DNA of 31,216 bases, from the NCBI GenBank assembly GCA_049999765.1, contig JBNGIQ010005171.1:1-31216 (forward strand), read 5' to 3'. Both the position numbers and the translations under genes were made by a program. The notes beneath the pieces were generated by a model that was not told the DNA's origin, did no database searches, and was given only the letters and a program-made list of their open reading frames with translations. Source of the stretch: Phaeoceros laevis. Lineage: Eukaryota > Anthocerotophyta > Anthocerotopsida > Notothyladales. Shown here in pieces: positions 11,702-22,339 of the stretch. Each line of letters starts with the position of its first letter. The stretch's first letter is position 1.

Positions 11702-13223
11702 ATGCTCCTGCTTTATTCACTGTCAGCAAGAAAACCGTGGGCAAGTTTGTGCCCTCTGGTTTCGAGTCTAGCATTGTCTTACCCGAGCTTTGTCACCCGT
11801 GGCTCTCTAGTACCTGGGAAGGGTCAGCTCAAAGCTGTGAAGTTTTCTAAGACTTCAAGGGACAGTGCTGGTGGTGTCAGCAAAGTTGGCAAAATGGAAG
11901 GTCGCCAAAGTGCTGATGGTGAACCTTACAACACCTCTTTGGTTTATAGTAGACTAAGAAAGTACAACACTAGAAGCTCGGTAGTAGACGTTTCAGTGCC
12001 TAATATTGCTAAGAAGTTACCAACACCTGGTTCTGTGGAGCCAGTGGAGGAGCTTGGTTCGGATAATCCGGTGGAGGAAGCAATTGTTGTGGTGAAGGCA
12101 CTTCAAAAGAGTAGAGGCCCTGGTAGAACTAAGCGGTCTTTAACATATGATGAGCCACTAGCATTTCCCGTCGAGGAAAATGGAAAGCAAGCAACTGGAA
12201 AGCCCTTGACCAGAAGCAAACGCTCAAAGCCAGTCCCTCAGTGTACTCAGAGTGTTGCTTCAGTGACATCTGTGTCATCATCACCCCTTGCCTACTTCGG
12301 CTTCAGCGACAAGGAATCGGCTGACAAGGAATCGGCTGTGGATGAGGAAGAAGCTCGTTCGTTGAGGCAGGAGGCAATAGTTGTGGTGAATACTGCAGTC
12401 ACATACGATGGGGCAAGCAGTCACTTGCAGGAGTCAGTCGTGAAGAATGTGGTTGTATCCTCGGGGGATGCGGTTACCAGTTTGTTTGAACCAGCTGCCG
12501 TATCCCTCGCAGTGCAGCATTTAAAGGCTGTGGACAACAGACTGGGAACTGTCATAGACATGCATGAAGGACCCAAGTTTCAGAAGTGTGACAGCGCCTT
12601 TGTCTCTTTAGCCCGCAGTATTGTGTTCCAGCAACTTGCTACGAAAGCTGCTACTGCAATCTATGGCCGGGTTGAAGCACTCTGTGGGGTGAGCTTTTGC
12701 TTTCATTCAAACTCACATTTACTGTCCTCCGTATTTTTGTTACTTCGTTGTAGCTAGCAAAATAGGAAGAAACTGAAGTGGTGTCACTGTGCAGGGTTCT
12801 GAGTTCCTGTCCCCCGAGGTCATATGTAAACTGACAGCAACCGAGCTTCGAGCAGTTGGTATATCTGAGCGAAAAGCAAGCTACCTTCATGACTTGGCAC
12901 GGCATTTCATGTCAGGTGCACTCTCGCATTCTTCCATATTGGAGATGGATGATGAGGCTCTAATGGCTGCCTTGACTGCAGTTCGAGGGATTGGAGTGTG
13001 GTCTGTCCACATGTTCATGATCTTCTCACTGCATAGGCCGGACATTCTTCCCGTAGGGGATCTGGGAGTGAGAAAGGGGTTTCAGAAGCTGTTTGCGTTG
13101 AAGGCCCTACCAGCCCCTGCACAAATGGAAGAGTTAGCATCAAAGTGGAGGCCCTATCGGTCCTTAGGATCTTGGTACATGTGGCGTATATTGAATATGA
13201 CTCTACCATTCACAACCTCGTGA
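11702..13223 (+). CDS. DNA-3-methyladenine glycosylase, HhH-GPD (AlkA/MAG) superfamily
   Basis: Base-excision repair enzyme that removes alkylated purines. Exons 11702-12688 and 12795-13223 join in phase 0 through a GT-AG intron, giving 471 residues. The catalytic domain occupies about 270-471: FVSLARSIVFQQLATKAA, a hairpin in LTAVRGIGVWSVHMFM, and the catalytic aspartate in ILPVGDLGVRKGF (Asp418). It ends in the family's WRPYRSLGSWYMWR. The first 270 residues are not conserved: serine-rich, basic, with a duplicated DKESA and repeated EAIVVV. The first 45 could be an organelle-targeting peptide. A second in-frame ATG at 11894 would give a protein shorter by 64 residues, so the start is uncertain. 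No lesions. Confidence 0.9.
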
Positions 13224-13472
13224 AACTGGCAGTTTAGGCAAATGGTATGGTACAACTATGTTCTCCACCCTATGTCTACCTAGCGCTTTAGCTACTCTTG
13301 TCATTCGGGCTTTCGGGCAGAAAACATGATAAACATGCCATGGACTCTTTTGGAATAGTTCTCCAGTCCTGAAAGGGTGCACAACTCTTCCAACTGAGAT
13401 TCCTCCCATGCCCTGAGATTGCTTGCAAGAGCTCTCTGTACAACCTGCAAACACACCGGAAGAGGAAAGGAC

Positions 13473-15343
13473 TTAAGCCGCGTCCAGAGGCTTCCTGGCC
13501 GTAAACATGATAAACCGTCCCTTCGTGCATTTCTTAATATCCTCTAGCCCCGATAATTTGCACAGTTCAATGAGCTCAGCTTCTTCCCAGTATCGAAATC
13601 GGGAAAGACCCGCTTGTGTCAGGGCCTGCAGATACAGACATCGATGAAACAACTGAACTGGCTACTGCTCACTGGACATCGCGAGGTTATGGCTATGCGT
13701 TGTGGTTTTACCTGACGGACGGGTTTGATCATAAATGGCTGTTGGAATACGAGGAACGTTGTTGCGACGAACACACCACCAGGTCGCAAAACCCTGCTAA
13801 TCTCGGCAACCTGTGATGATGGTCAGATGGCTAAACTCTGTGTACAATCATCTTTTAAATCAAGGGGCAGCTGTGCAGTAATGAACGAGATTAGCTTACC
13901 CCACTCGAGGGTGATGGCCAACAGTGGATCGCTGCACCTGCATGGATGGCATCAACACTGCCAGTTGCAAATGGAAGCCTTGCCACATCTGCCCNNNNNN
14001 NNNNNNNNNNNNNNNNNNNNNNNNNNNNNNNNNNNNNNNNNNNNNNNNNNNNNNNNNNNNNNNNNNNNNNNNNNNNNNNNNNNNNNNNNNNNNNCTTATC
14101 AATGCAATGTTGCTGCACGAGACCACCAACTCCTCAGCAGAATGCTTTGTTGAAAAATGAAAATTTGGTCCACAAATCAGAATCGAAGTAGATGTCTGCA
14201 CCCAGCTTACGAGTTGTCAAGAGATTTGTCCTGTTTGATGAACTCGGAAGTTTGGCGCAACATGTTCTCTGAATAATCGAGTGCAATCACAGATTTATAA
14301 AGTCCGCTCTGAGCAAACCGCCGTGTGAATAGACCACTTCCACAGCTTACATCCACAAGAACGCCCCCAAATGTGGGCTTCAAGTACTCTTGAGCCATTT
14401 TAAACTGCACAGCCATGTAGCTGTTGTTAAACTACTCAGAACCGTTGCAGCAGAGATTGTGGCAAATCACGAAACTGCAATTAGATCACCTCTTCGTCAG
14501 GCCCTGGGAAACCACTTCGGTCAAAATTTTGTCTCCAACCCCTTTCGTAAATGAATGACACCACGGGACTCCTGCAAACCCCCAGCTTCAGATGCTGTTC
14601 TCATTCGAGCAAAAGACCGACAAACGCCTCAATGGAGAAAATCGATATGACACCACCTGAACAACTCCGTGCCAGACCACAGAACTTCCTCATACTCCTT
14701 GGCCCCATTTAAGACAGTAAGGTCCAGAAACACGTCTCTGGTCGAATAGGCTTTCTTACATCTCCGACACTGAAACCCTGACCTTACCAGTGCTGCTCTG
14801 CAAAGTCCGGCAGCCAGTCAGCTCGGAATTGTAGCCACAACCCTGTCCTGGAATTGGAAACAAGAGGAGGAAAAATGCATGTCGGACTAGAGGTCTCTCA
14901 CTGTTTATTTCCAGCAACCCCTTTGCGGACCAATGGCTCGAAACAAATTGGGCAGGCAAAGATCTCTTCCTTCACTTTCTCTTCAGGGCCAGCCACGATC
15001 TGAAGCTGTGACAAGTTAGAGGCCTGTCCTTCAATACTGGGGGTCTGCAGATTTAAGCCAATGCATTGCTTGGGATGGAAAATGTTCGTGGAGGAATCCG
15101 GTCACGTACAGCAGGCTCGGCATCCAGGACGGCAACCTCTACCCGTGTCATCCTCCATCTACCTGGGTGTCTTTTTAAATTCTGAGGATGAAATTGAGCA
15201 GGTCTCCACAGTTGCCCAATCCGCCGTGGCCCGCAGCGCACCGGCTCCAGCCAACTTGAGGAGACGCTTTCTGCCGATGAGGGAGGACGTGCAGCACACT
15301 GCAGAGAGCCCGTTACAGACGCAGAGAGTCCGAGTGCTGCCAT
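13473..15343 (-). CDS. UbiE/COQ5-type SAM-dependent methyltransferase, plastid-targeted (At1g78140/At2g41040 type)
   Basis: Probable plastid methyltransferase; substrate unknown. Exons read: 15110-15343, 14902-15044, 14657-14797, 14490-14571, 14211-14404, one lost in the gap, 13900 to at least 13994, 13712-13810 and 13473-13625. The first exon is serine- and arginine-rich like a transit peptide. A short zinc-ribbon-like part follows (FACPICFEPLVRKG, then FQCRRCKKAYSTRD). Then come SPVVSFIYERGWRQNF, the SAM-binding motif VDVSCGSGLFTRRFA, IALDYSENML, HAGAAIHCWPSPS and EISRVLRPGGVFVATT. The C-terminal exon has RYWEEAELIELC and RFIMFTARKP. The exon 1 donor could be GCT/GTACGT (used) or CGG/GTAGAG (exon end 15143). 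A stretch of about 10-20 residues around the gap is unknown. It is convergent with the glycosylase gene and divergent from the TrpC-like gene. Confidence 0.9.
13995..14094. other. assembly gap (100 N)
   Basis: Exactly 100 unknown bases, the conventional placeholder for a scaffold gap of unknown size. It falls inside the methyltransferase gene, between the exon ending SLDNS and the one resuming at ADVARLPF. Confidence 1.
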
Positions 15344-15610
15344 TGTCGGAGAGATCAACTGCGATGACGGGCCAGAAGTCGGAGACGACAATTGAATGTT
15401 CGTGGAGCTGTATGTCCAGCAACCAGCAAGTAAGAGCTATGAAAGGCTTATAGCAGATGGTCTCTTCGGAGTAGCCTCCTTCGGCTTCAGCAAGCCGCTG
15501 AATCAAGGCCACATCTTTCATCGGTTTACAAATGCCCACATGACACGCCAGCCGCCAACTTAGTTCGGGTTCACTTCAGTGGAACCTCGTGGAAGGGCGA
15601 GTATCACGAA
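15344..15610. promoter_or_regulatory. divergent promoter region, methyltransferase / TrpC-like gene
   Basis: The two ATGs face away from each other with 267 bases between them. Both products look plastid-targeted, so co-expression from a shared promoter is plausible but is inference only. Confidence 0.45.
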
Positions 15611-17513
15611 ATGGCAGGGACCATGGTTGGAAGTTCCGTCACTGCCTATGGTCACGCGTGTTTGCAGTTGCCCCAAGACTCCCAGCATATGCGCTCAAGG
15701 CTGCAGAGACATCCCGTAGTGACGCTTGTCAGACCGTCAAGGGCCAGGCTTGGCAGGGTTGTCGCCGAGCTGGAGAATGAAGAGTCATCCAGCACGAGAT
15801 TAGGAAACTTGATCCGTACCAAGCAGCGGATCCTGCAGTCACAACTGGGTGCTATGGCCGAGGGGCAGCTGGGGGAGCGCTTGGCGGCTGTGCGGCCTGC
15901 TGCCTCTGGGAATCAGCTTTTGGAGAGGATTGCTGAAGGAACTCTGAAGGGCCACACTACAGTCGTCGCTGAAGTAGCACGGCTTTCCCCTGCGGAATCG
16001 CCCGAGAGCCTAGCTGAAAGATGCAGGAAGTACATGAAATGGGGTAAGCTGGATAGCGCCACATCTGATCAACGGCCAAGGATATGGTGGAGAAATGGCA
16101 GCTGACAGTTTGTCTGCCAACGGGCAGGTGCGGACGTTCTGGCAGTGTGCACGGATGAAGAAAAATCCCCGGACGGAATGGCTGACCTCAGAGCCGTTTG
16201 CCAAGGTCTTTGTCTGGTCATGTCCTTCTCGATGGTTACCCCACGGCTTGAATGTTGTTCTAACAGTCTGTCGTTGTCGCCAGCCGTGCAAATTCCAGTA
16301 CTGCGAAAGGATTGGATCATACATCCTCTTCAGGTCCGAATTGTCATACCTTCACAGTGGGAGAAGGAATGTCATTGGCTCTTTGTGCAACACGAGGATT
16401 ACTGGTCTAATTTTCGCATTTTTGGATTACAAGATTGCAGAGACGAGGGAAGCTGGAGCTGCTGCCCTCACTGCTGTGTGTTCTGTGCTGAGCAAAGGTG
16501 ACAGTCATGACTGCTTGCTGAACAACTTGTTTCATGTCAACGGGGATCTCTGATAACCCTGGTAATTGCTTAAGGCTGAGCGTCTAGCATTTCTGTTTGC
16601 CTAGAGAGTACGCGCTTCTCTACTTCACCATCACAGAGATCTCATGTCACAAATAGTTCCCTAGATTGAGCTCCTTTTGCATAGAAAGTTTAGTCCAGGA
16701 TTCTTCAACTGGTCTTTCATGTAGGCCTACATGACCACTAACAAAGAGTGGTTTGTTGTGGTACCAGGAACACCTGCCATCTTGAACTACGCTACATCTT
16801 TGGGTCTCGATTCTGTTGTTGAGGTCAACTATTTTCCTTATTGACCTTATCGGCAGCCGACACCCACAGTCCCTCTGCAGTTTCAGATCAGTCTTTCATC
16901 ACATTCCCTCTTGACCATCCACTTATCCTCGTGCAGACGATTAACTTGAAGGAGTTACAAGAGATGGCTGCCTTCAACGTTCCTCTGTACGGTTTCAATA
17001 TATCAGTGGCACTGGCAGTATGTGTCCTGAGCTTTGAACCCTTCCTGGTTGCAGCATGTTCTGTTTGCTACTTGTTCAATGTCGCTAGCAGCAGCTTAGT
17101 CATCTGTCTAACCCATGGCTTGCTACGTGCCTACGTTGGCTTTGTAGCTGGCAGTGCCTGGAGCAAGAGGTAGCATTGCCAAGACCTTGATAGGAGAGAT
17201 TCCGTTTGGAGCGGTATCCATAGTGGTAAGCCATTGTCATAACGTTGAGAGCTGATTGGGTACTCACCTTAATAGTACACGTCCACTGCAAGAAAACAGC
17301 CTGATTAGTTTTTGTAAATATTGTGACGTTTTCCCTCGTTGTTCAAAGGGTGTTCGGTCAAGGGAGGAAGCGATTCAGATGAAGCTGGCAGGTGCCGATG
17401 CTGTCTACGTAGGTGTTGAAGTCTTCCAAGGATTCCGAATGTCAAATTATGAAGAAGCCAAGACGCAGGAGTTTCTTGTCGACCTGAAATATGCACTCAC
17501 AGGAGATGACTAG
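15611..17513 (+). CDS. TrpC-like TIM-barrel protein (indole-3-glycerol-phosphate synthase family, divergent)
   Basis: Eight exons (15611-16043, 16128-16205, 16284-16333, 16434-16497, 16768-16823, 16937-17017, 17148-17225, 17349-17513) give 334 residues. The N-terminus is basic and serine-rich, probably a transit peptide. The family path is clear: LGERLAAVRPA, VVAEVARLSPAE, GADVLAVCTDEEKSPDG, IPVLRKDWIIHPLQ, EAGAAALTAV, GFNISVALA, IGEIPFGAVSIVGVRS and GADAVYVGVEVF. The AEV glutamate, RKD lysine, a VVE glutamate and the GFN asparagine are kept. The second-strand lysine (alanine here) and the Glu-Ser of the family's ESG motif (SIVG here) are lost, so ordinary IGPS activity is doubtful. The acceptor at 16433 (ACAAG) and the 17018/17147 splice are the weakest joins: CTGGCAGT occurs at both ends of that intron. 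Confidence 0.82.
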
Positions 17514-17845
17514 GTGATGTTCGAAATGTTACGTCCATCGAGCTTCAAAATGTTCGAGTTTCTGCAAATGCTAACTAGCAGCAGCTGCCCGTATTTACAT
17601 CTAGATGAAGTGCTTCCAGTCACTCCTCCCTGCATTCATACCTCCAGCTGAAGTGCATTCATACCTCAACTGATATGCAAGCATCTCTCATATTTGAGCA
17701 AGTAACATCAAATTCCATCCATCAAATAACATCAAATACCATCAAGTCAGCTTATACCTCAGACATACAAGAACCTCAAACACATGAAAACCTGATATAG
17801 GATTAAAAGAGGAACATCGTTGTAAGTGACGGATACAGTGTGTCA
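17514..17845. other. spacer with short direct repeats
   Basis: No open frame of note. The words TGCATTCATACCTC (near 17632 and 17653) and AACATCAAAT (near 17706 and 17725) are each repeated within short distances. It is probably 3' flank of the TrpC-like gene and of the doubtful minus-strand gene. Confidence 0.5.
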
Positions 17846-18377
17846 TCAATTCGAGGCAGGGTCCTGTAGCTGTAAGGTCGACATTGAGCGAGAAGCAAAA
17901 TTGCCAACTGAAGCAGTTCTCACCTGAATCCAGCTTTTGTGAGCTATCTGCTTACGGGTTTTTTCGGCAGCCTGTGAAGAGAAGCTGTTTTAGGTGAATC
18001 CAGGTGGTGCCTGTCAATGCCTGTGACACGCCTTTGGGGCCCACACCATAGCTTCTTGGTGATCATTTTTTCAGTTTCCTCCTCCTGGCGGTTTTGCGGA
18101 CAGGGAAGGTACAGATCCGAACACCAGAATGCAAGTTCTGAGACTCTTGCCTTTGGTTTGAATGACAGTAGGCAGAGTCTTGGTTTCCTCATCAGCACTG
18201 CCTCTTCAAAGCGGATCCTGGGTCCTTGCCAAGAAAGATCAAACAGCAGGCAAGTGCCATTCGTTTCCCTCAACAAGTGAATGCTGGGTACTGTACAAGA
18301 CCTTGTGCTTGCTGGAAAACTTCGAAGCAGAACAAGCGCCTTACCTGACAACGGACTTTTTGGCTTTGTCCGCTCAT
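17846..18377 (-). CDS. doubtful mini-gene, about 34 or more residues, unrecognised
   Basis: Minus strand: an ATG exon of 11 codons (18345-18377, MSGQSQKVRCQ) is preceded by an in-frame TAG and ends at CAG/GTAAGG. Further on are an exon at 17924-17971 (CACAG acceptor, CAG/GTGAGA donor) and a last exon at 17846-17869 ending in TGA, all phase 0. Joined directly they encode a basic 34-residue peptide. The 373-base first intron is long for this window, so a middle exon may exist; one phase-compatible candidate encodes TLPTVIQTKGKSLRTCIL. No family was recognised, and the splice pattern could be coincidental. Confidence 0.25.
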
Positions 18378-18473
18378 CGCCTACAGTGACTTCCTAATGC
18401 CACCGCTGGCCCAAACCTTGAGCTCGGAGCTACATACTGTAGCCTGCCCTCCGAGCTACCTATTGGCACACAC

Positions 18474-20756
18474 CTACTTGACGAGCCCGTGGATGTAGTC
18501 GCTGAAATAAAAGGCCCGATGGATGTACCAAGTCAAGACCTTGGAGAGGGCGAAACTAGCCACAGCTGTCACGGCCAGGAATACGGCGAAGCTCCTCACT
18601 CCCGACAGTTCTGGGCTCGCCCCTGAAGCAGCAAGAAGTGCTACCAAAGCAAAAGACAGGCCCAGCAGCCCAGTCTCCGCTACCTTGAACGCAGCCAGTG
18701 CCCCACTACACGAAGGGCACTTCTCGACATGCATGGAGTACCTGCGCAATGAATGGAGAGGCGAGGACGTCGATAAGAGGGACCAGCAGCGAAGAGACAC
18801 GCTAATCCTGCACAAGATCCCGGGAAGCTGTACCTGTCAAGAAGCTCCCTCCTGGACGGAGTCGGAGGCAGCGACCCATCTGCACCCCCCCAATCCACGG
18901 TCCCGCCACTGAATCTCTCCAGCCACACTCTAAACGGCACCGCACAGCGATCTGCTTTTGTGGGCACATAAGCAGCTTTGGACCAGCCTCTGTTCCCTCC
19001 TAGCTGCTCAATCTTGCGTTCCTGCAGGGTTCTCAAGTTCAACAAGGTCGCAAGAGTGCAGGACTATGGCCGAAAACAGCGCTGCTGTCAGCACAGTGGC
19101 AGTAGAGGACTGACCATGACGTGGAGCAAGTAGAGATCTGAGATGAAGACAAGCATTCTCGTTTGGTGCTCAATCCATGTTGGGGTCAAGTAGTGGAAAA
19201 TCTTCGCAAAATTCCGAGGAAATGCAGCAAATACCCTGCTCCTGCCAGGAGCCACTGGAACGCAGTAGAGTACTATCTTCAGCCTTCTTGGTTTGATTAC
19301 TTGAGTCTCAGCAGTTGCACTTTCTCCAAAAAGGAGTTTCTTCAGCTCTCCGAGCCTGAAATACATACATCAGGACGGGTGTTGACGAAGAGACTCATGC
19401 TGCATTACACCATCACAAGAGCTCTCACATCATGACTGATCAGGAGGTGACAAATGTGTTAAACCGTGAACCTGGAAGGCCCTGGTTGGGGAATGGGGAG
19501 GTTGGGACTTTGTGTTATAAGGCATGGAGACTGCCACCGTAAAGGACCTTGTGGGAGCTCCCCGACAAAACCCGACTTGCTGATTCCTCCTTGCATTACG
19601 AACTCAAAGAGCTGACGTATATTCCTATTGCCCTAGTTGCCCAGCACAAATAACACAGGGACTAGTAAGAGCAGTCCCCACAGCTAGAGGGTGATACAAG
19701 ACATAGGTGACAATACCTGGATTCTGTGGTGAGCAAAAGGCACATGAGATGGATCCAAAAGGTTCTCTGTCAGCGTCTCGTACCTGCATTGGCAGCGTGC
19801 AAACCGTAAACCCATCTGAGGCATCACAATCCAAAAGCACAGGAAAGGAACATCGATGAGGATGAGGCATCACAATCCAAAAGCACAGGAAAGGAACATC
19901 GATGAGGATTACCCATACTCGAAGACAAAATTAGGGTCTGAAAGTTCTGGAACGAGAGGAGGAGAAGTGGCTTCCGCACGCTCCTGGGCACCCTCCGAAG
20001 AGTCAGGCCAAAGCCACAACAAACCTTGGTGCACAGTGCTTAGGTACACAGTTGCGCATGCTCTCTTGGAGTTCTTTGCCTGCTTACCATATGCATTCCA
20101 CACGAGAGTCACGAAACAGACAGAGAGGAGGCCCACACAAGGTGTCAAGTTCTCACCGTGAGGCGGTCTGGCGGAGCCTGTGGAATCAAGGAGCAGGCCC
20201 CGGTGGAAGGTGCAAAGGCCCAACCATGGTAAGAGCAGTGTAAATGCCCATCCTCCCCAATTCTGCCCTCCGAGAGAGGAGCAAGGCGGTGGGGGCACCT
20301 GTCCTCAAAAATTTGCCAGCTACCTCCATTGGGATCCCACCACACCACGAAATCGCGACCGAGGACAGTAGCTGGATGAGGCAGTCGCTTGTCCAAGTGC
20401 GCTGCCACGAACACGGGATACCACTGCGAGTTCCAGTCAAACTTGCCTTCCCGCAGCTCTTCTGCGCTCCAGCTGGGAGATGCCTGCTCGTCAGCCAAGC
20501 CGGCGTCCTTTCCTGGAGATACTATGGCGGACACCAGGTGAGACCCCCTTGACGAGACCTCGAGCTGCCGGCGGAGAGTGCAATCCAGCCTCACTCCCAG
20601 CAATTTATTATCAGCAGAATGCAACGGTCCCAATCTTGACGCTTGTGGATTCCTGCTCGTACCAGTAGCACCGCATATCTCGGAAGTCCTAGCAGAGGGT
20701 CGTGAAGGGGCAGGGGAGAAGTTACAGCCAGCGGCAGCACACCCCGTAACAGGCAT
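18474..20756 (-). CDS. Rieske-type non-haem iron oxygenase of the PAO/TIC55/PTC52 (ACD1-like) family
   Basis: Plastid monooxygenases of this family act on chlorophyll precursors or catabolites. Seven exons (20157-20756, 19913-20079, 19717-19783, 19472-19632, 19115-19355, 18834-19021, 18474-18741) give 563 residues. Residues 1-100 look like a transit peptide. The Rieske [2Fe-2S] site is Cys154-x-His156 and Cys174-x2-His177. The mononuclear iron site lies in the 22-codon third exon: Asn263, Asp266, His269, His274 (TENLLDPSHVPFAHH). Later blocks are CVPVAPGRSRVFAAFPRNF, FISDLYLLHV and KAAYVPTKAD. The C-terminus has the family's CxxC (CPSC, 483-486) and two hydrophobic spans (about 499-513, 525-540), as in thylakoid or inner-envelope members. 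Sequence by eye sits closest to PTC52/ACD1-like; the substrate is not assignable. Confidence 0.92.
19817..19908. repeat. 46-base perfect tandem duplication inside an intron
   Basis: Two adjacent copies with a 46-base period (19817-19862 and 19863-19908), starting TGAGGCATCACAATCC. They lie in intron 2 (19784-19912) of the Rieske oxygenase gene, just downstream of its donor in the minus direction. Without the extra copy the intron would be 83 bases. The lack of divergence suggests a recent duplication or an assembly artefact. Confidence 0.95.
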
Positions 20757-21059
20757 GGCTACAAGCCTATGCTCCTATTCTTCGGACAAGGACAAGATGG
20801 CCACCGTCGGCGTTCAGTACAAAGATAGCCCAGGACCTGAGACACGCTCTGTGACACGTATGCCTAGTTCAAGCCTCCAGGCTTCATGCATATTAGTCGA
20901 ACCATTCATCAGCACTACTTGTGTTACCGTATTTGAGCCTTGAGCATTCAAGTTGGAGGGACATGATTCAAGAAATCCGACCCGAAGCCACGCATTCTCA
21001 AGTTTCCCACGGTTGATGGATTGAACTGCAAGGGACTGCCCCAGCCTGCTGGGTCCTCA
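20757..21059. other. intergenic spacer between the Rieske oxygenase gene and the 97-residue gene
   Basis: Upstream region of the oxygenase gene and 3' flank of the small minus-strand gene. Open frames here show no recognisable domain. Confidence 0.5.
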
Positions 21060-21436
21060 CTAGACCTCCACCTCAGACTCACTTGTTTCAGTGAACATTG
21101 CGTCCTCCACATCCTCCATGAAGATGCCGGAGGTGCCATTGAAGTCTACCATGCCCTGGCAACCAGGCCTGTAGTCGTGACGCCCTCCAACGTAGCCCGA
21201 TGGCCTCTGCAGATTCACAGACACGCGCACAAATTCCAGCCTCTCTGGAGCTTGCTCTCGGCACGCCCCGCCAGGAAAATCCTAACGAGTAGCGAGCTAC
21301 TGCGAGGTTTTCCGAAACAGAGCCAGCATTTGACACACTTACTCATGAATATATGAAGGCTTACAATTGGGGCAGTGGTAAACCAAAATGCAAAATGCAG
21401 TGCTGAATTTGCAATTTGCAAAGTTCGAACGCTCAT
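21060..21436 (-). CDS. small unrecognised protein, 97 residues, two exons
   Basis: Exon 1 is 21365-21436 (24 codons, hydrophobic, SALHFAFWFTTAPI, possibly a signal or anchor segment), with donor ATT/GTAAGC. Exon 2 is 21060-21281 after a GTTAG acceptor, and phases agree. The second exon is well-composed protein sequence: GYVGGRHDYRPGCQGMVDF, then GIFMEDVEDAMF and an acidic tail ESEVEV. No known family was recognised. An in-frame TAG directly precedes exon 2, which supports splicing. The gene starts only 81 bases after the GST stop on the same strand. Exon 2 is more convincing than exon 1; earlier exons might be missing. Confidence 0.45.
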
Positions 21437-21516
21437 CTACAAAAGGTGATCAGTCCTTATTCTTCTGCAACACTACTCTTTTAGTACTTGTACCATTACA
21501 ACAAAAAACTCTAGGG

Positions 21517-22339
21517 CTACTTGTATATCGTTCCTTGTCTGGCCAAGCGTTCGGTGACTTCTGTGAAGTAGTCCAGCTGCTTCTGTGGGTCCGGTCGGAG
21601 CGGTTTCACACACGGGTGTTCTCCCACAGTGTGAATCCACTGGTGGAAAAGTGGCCATTCCGTGCTGTCCGGGATTTTCAGGCCGGCAATGTTTTCCAGC
21701 ACAGGAAACAAGAAGAAGAGCGGGGCGAAAACGAGGTCAACAAATGCCAAGTGGTCGCCCATGAAGAAGGGCCGCCCTCCCGAGGTGTCGATGAAGGCCT
21801 TGTTCAGAATGGCCAGCTTGGCAAGTATCTCCTCCTTGGCTTCTTCCTGCTGCTGCCCAGCCCCGAGTAGGAGATTGCGGCCTGTGCCCTCCAACTGCCC
21901 ACACACATTCGAATTCGTAAGCCAGGGCATTACATGATGAAGCAGGTGAAATTCCCGTCGTGAATGAAGAAGCCATCAGCAACTGCAAGAGTGAGCACCG
22001 ACTTACAAGCTTGGAGATGAAGTCTCCCCAGAATCGAGCAATTCCGCGGTCGTACGAGTCTGATGCTGGGAAGAGAGACGGCAGGGGCCATGTCTCCTCA
22101 ATGTACTCCAGAATGATCATCGACTCGGCCAGCGGGCGGCCCTTGTGGATGAGGACCGGGATCTTCTTATGCACCGGGTTGGCGTCCAGCAGGAACTGGG
22201 GCTTCTCGGGCCACAATTGCACCTCCACTGCCTCGTAGGGCACGCCCTTGAGCTTCAATGCGATTTCCAGTCGCTGGCCATAAGGGGTCACCCAGTGTGT
22301 CAACAACTTGAGCAGCTCTTCGGACCCAGACTCAGCCAT
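21517..22339 (-). CDS. tau-class glutathione S-transferase
   Basis: Cytosolic glutathione transferase for xenobiotics, peroxides or related electrophiles. Exons 22007-22339 and 21517-21894 join in phase 0 across a 112-base GT-AG intron, giving 236 residues in the usual tau two-exon layout. The N-terminal thioredoxin-fold domain shows RLEIALKLKGVPYE, NPVHKKIPVLIHKGRPLAES and ILEYIEETWP; the glutathione-contact ES pair is present. The expected catalytic serine (SPF in tau enzymes) is threonine here (VTPYGQR, Thr18). The helical C-terminal domain runs from about residue 95 and includes GDHLAFVDLVFAPLF. No lesions. Confidence 0.93.

Noticed and set aside
14756-14959. Long minus-strand frame across methyltransferase exons 2 and 3 as an intronless exon
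   Set aside because: It reads out of frame after the GNK codons. Splicing 14902 to 14797 gives the conserved RSGFQCRRC continuation.
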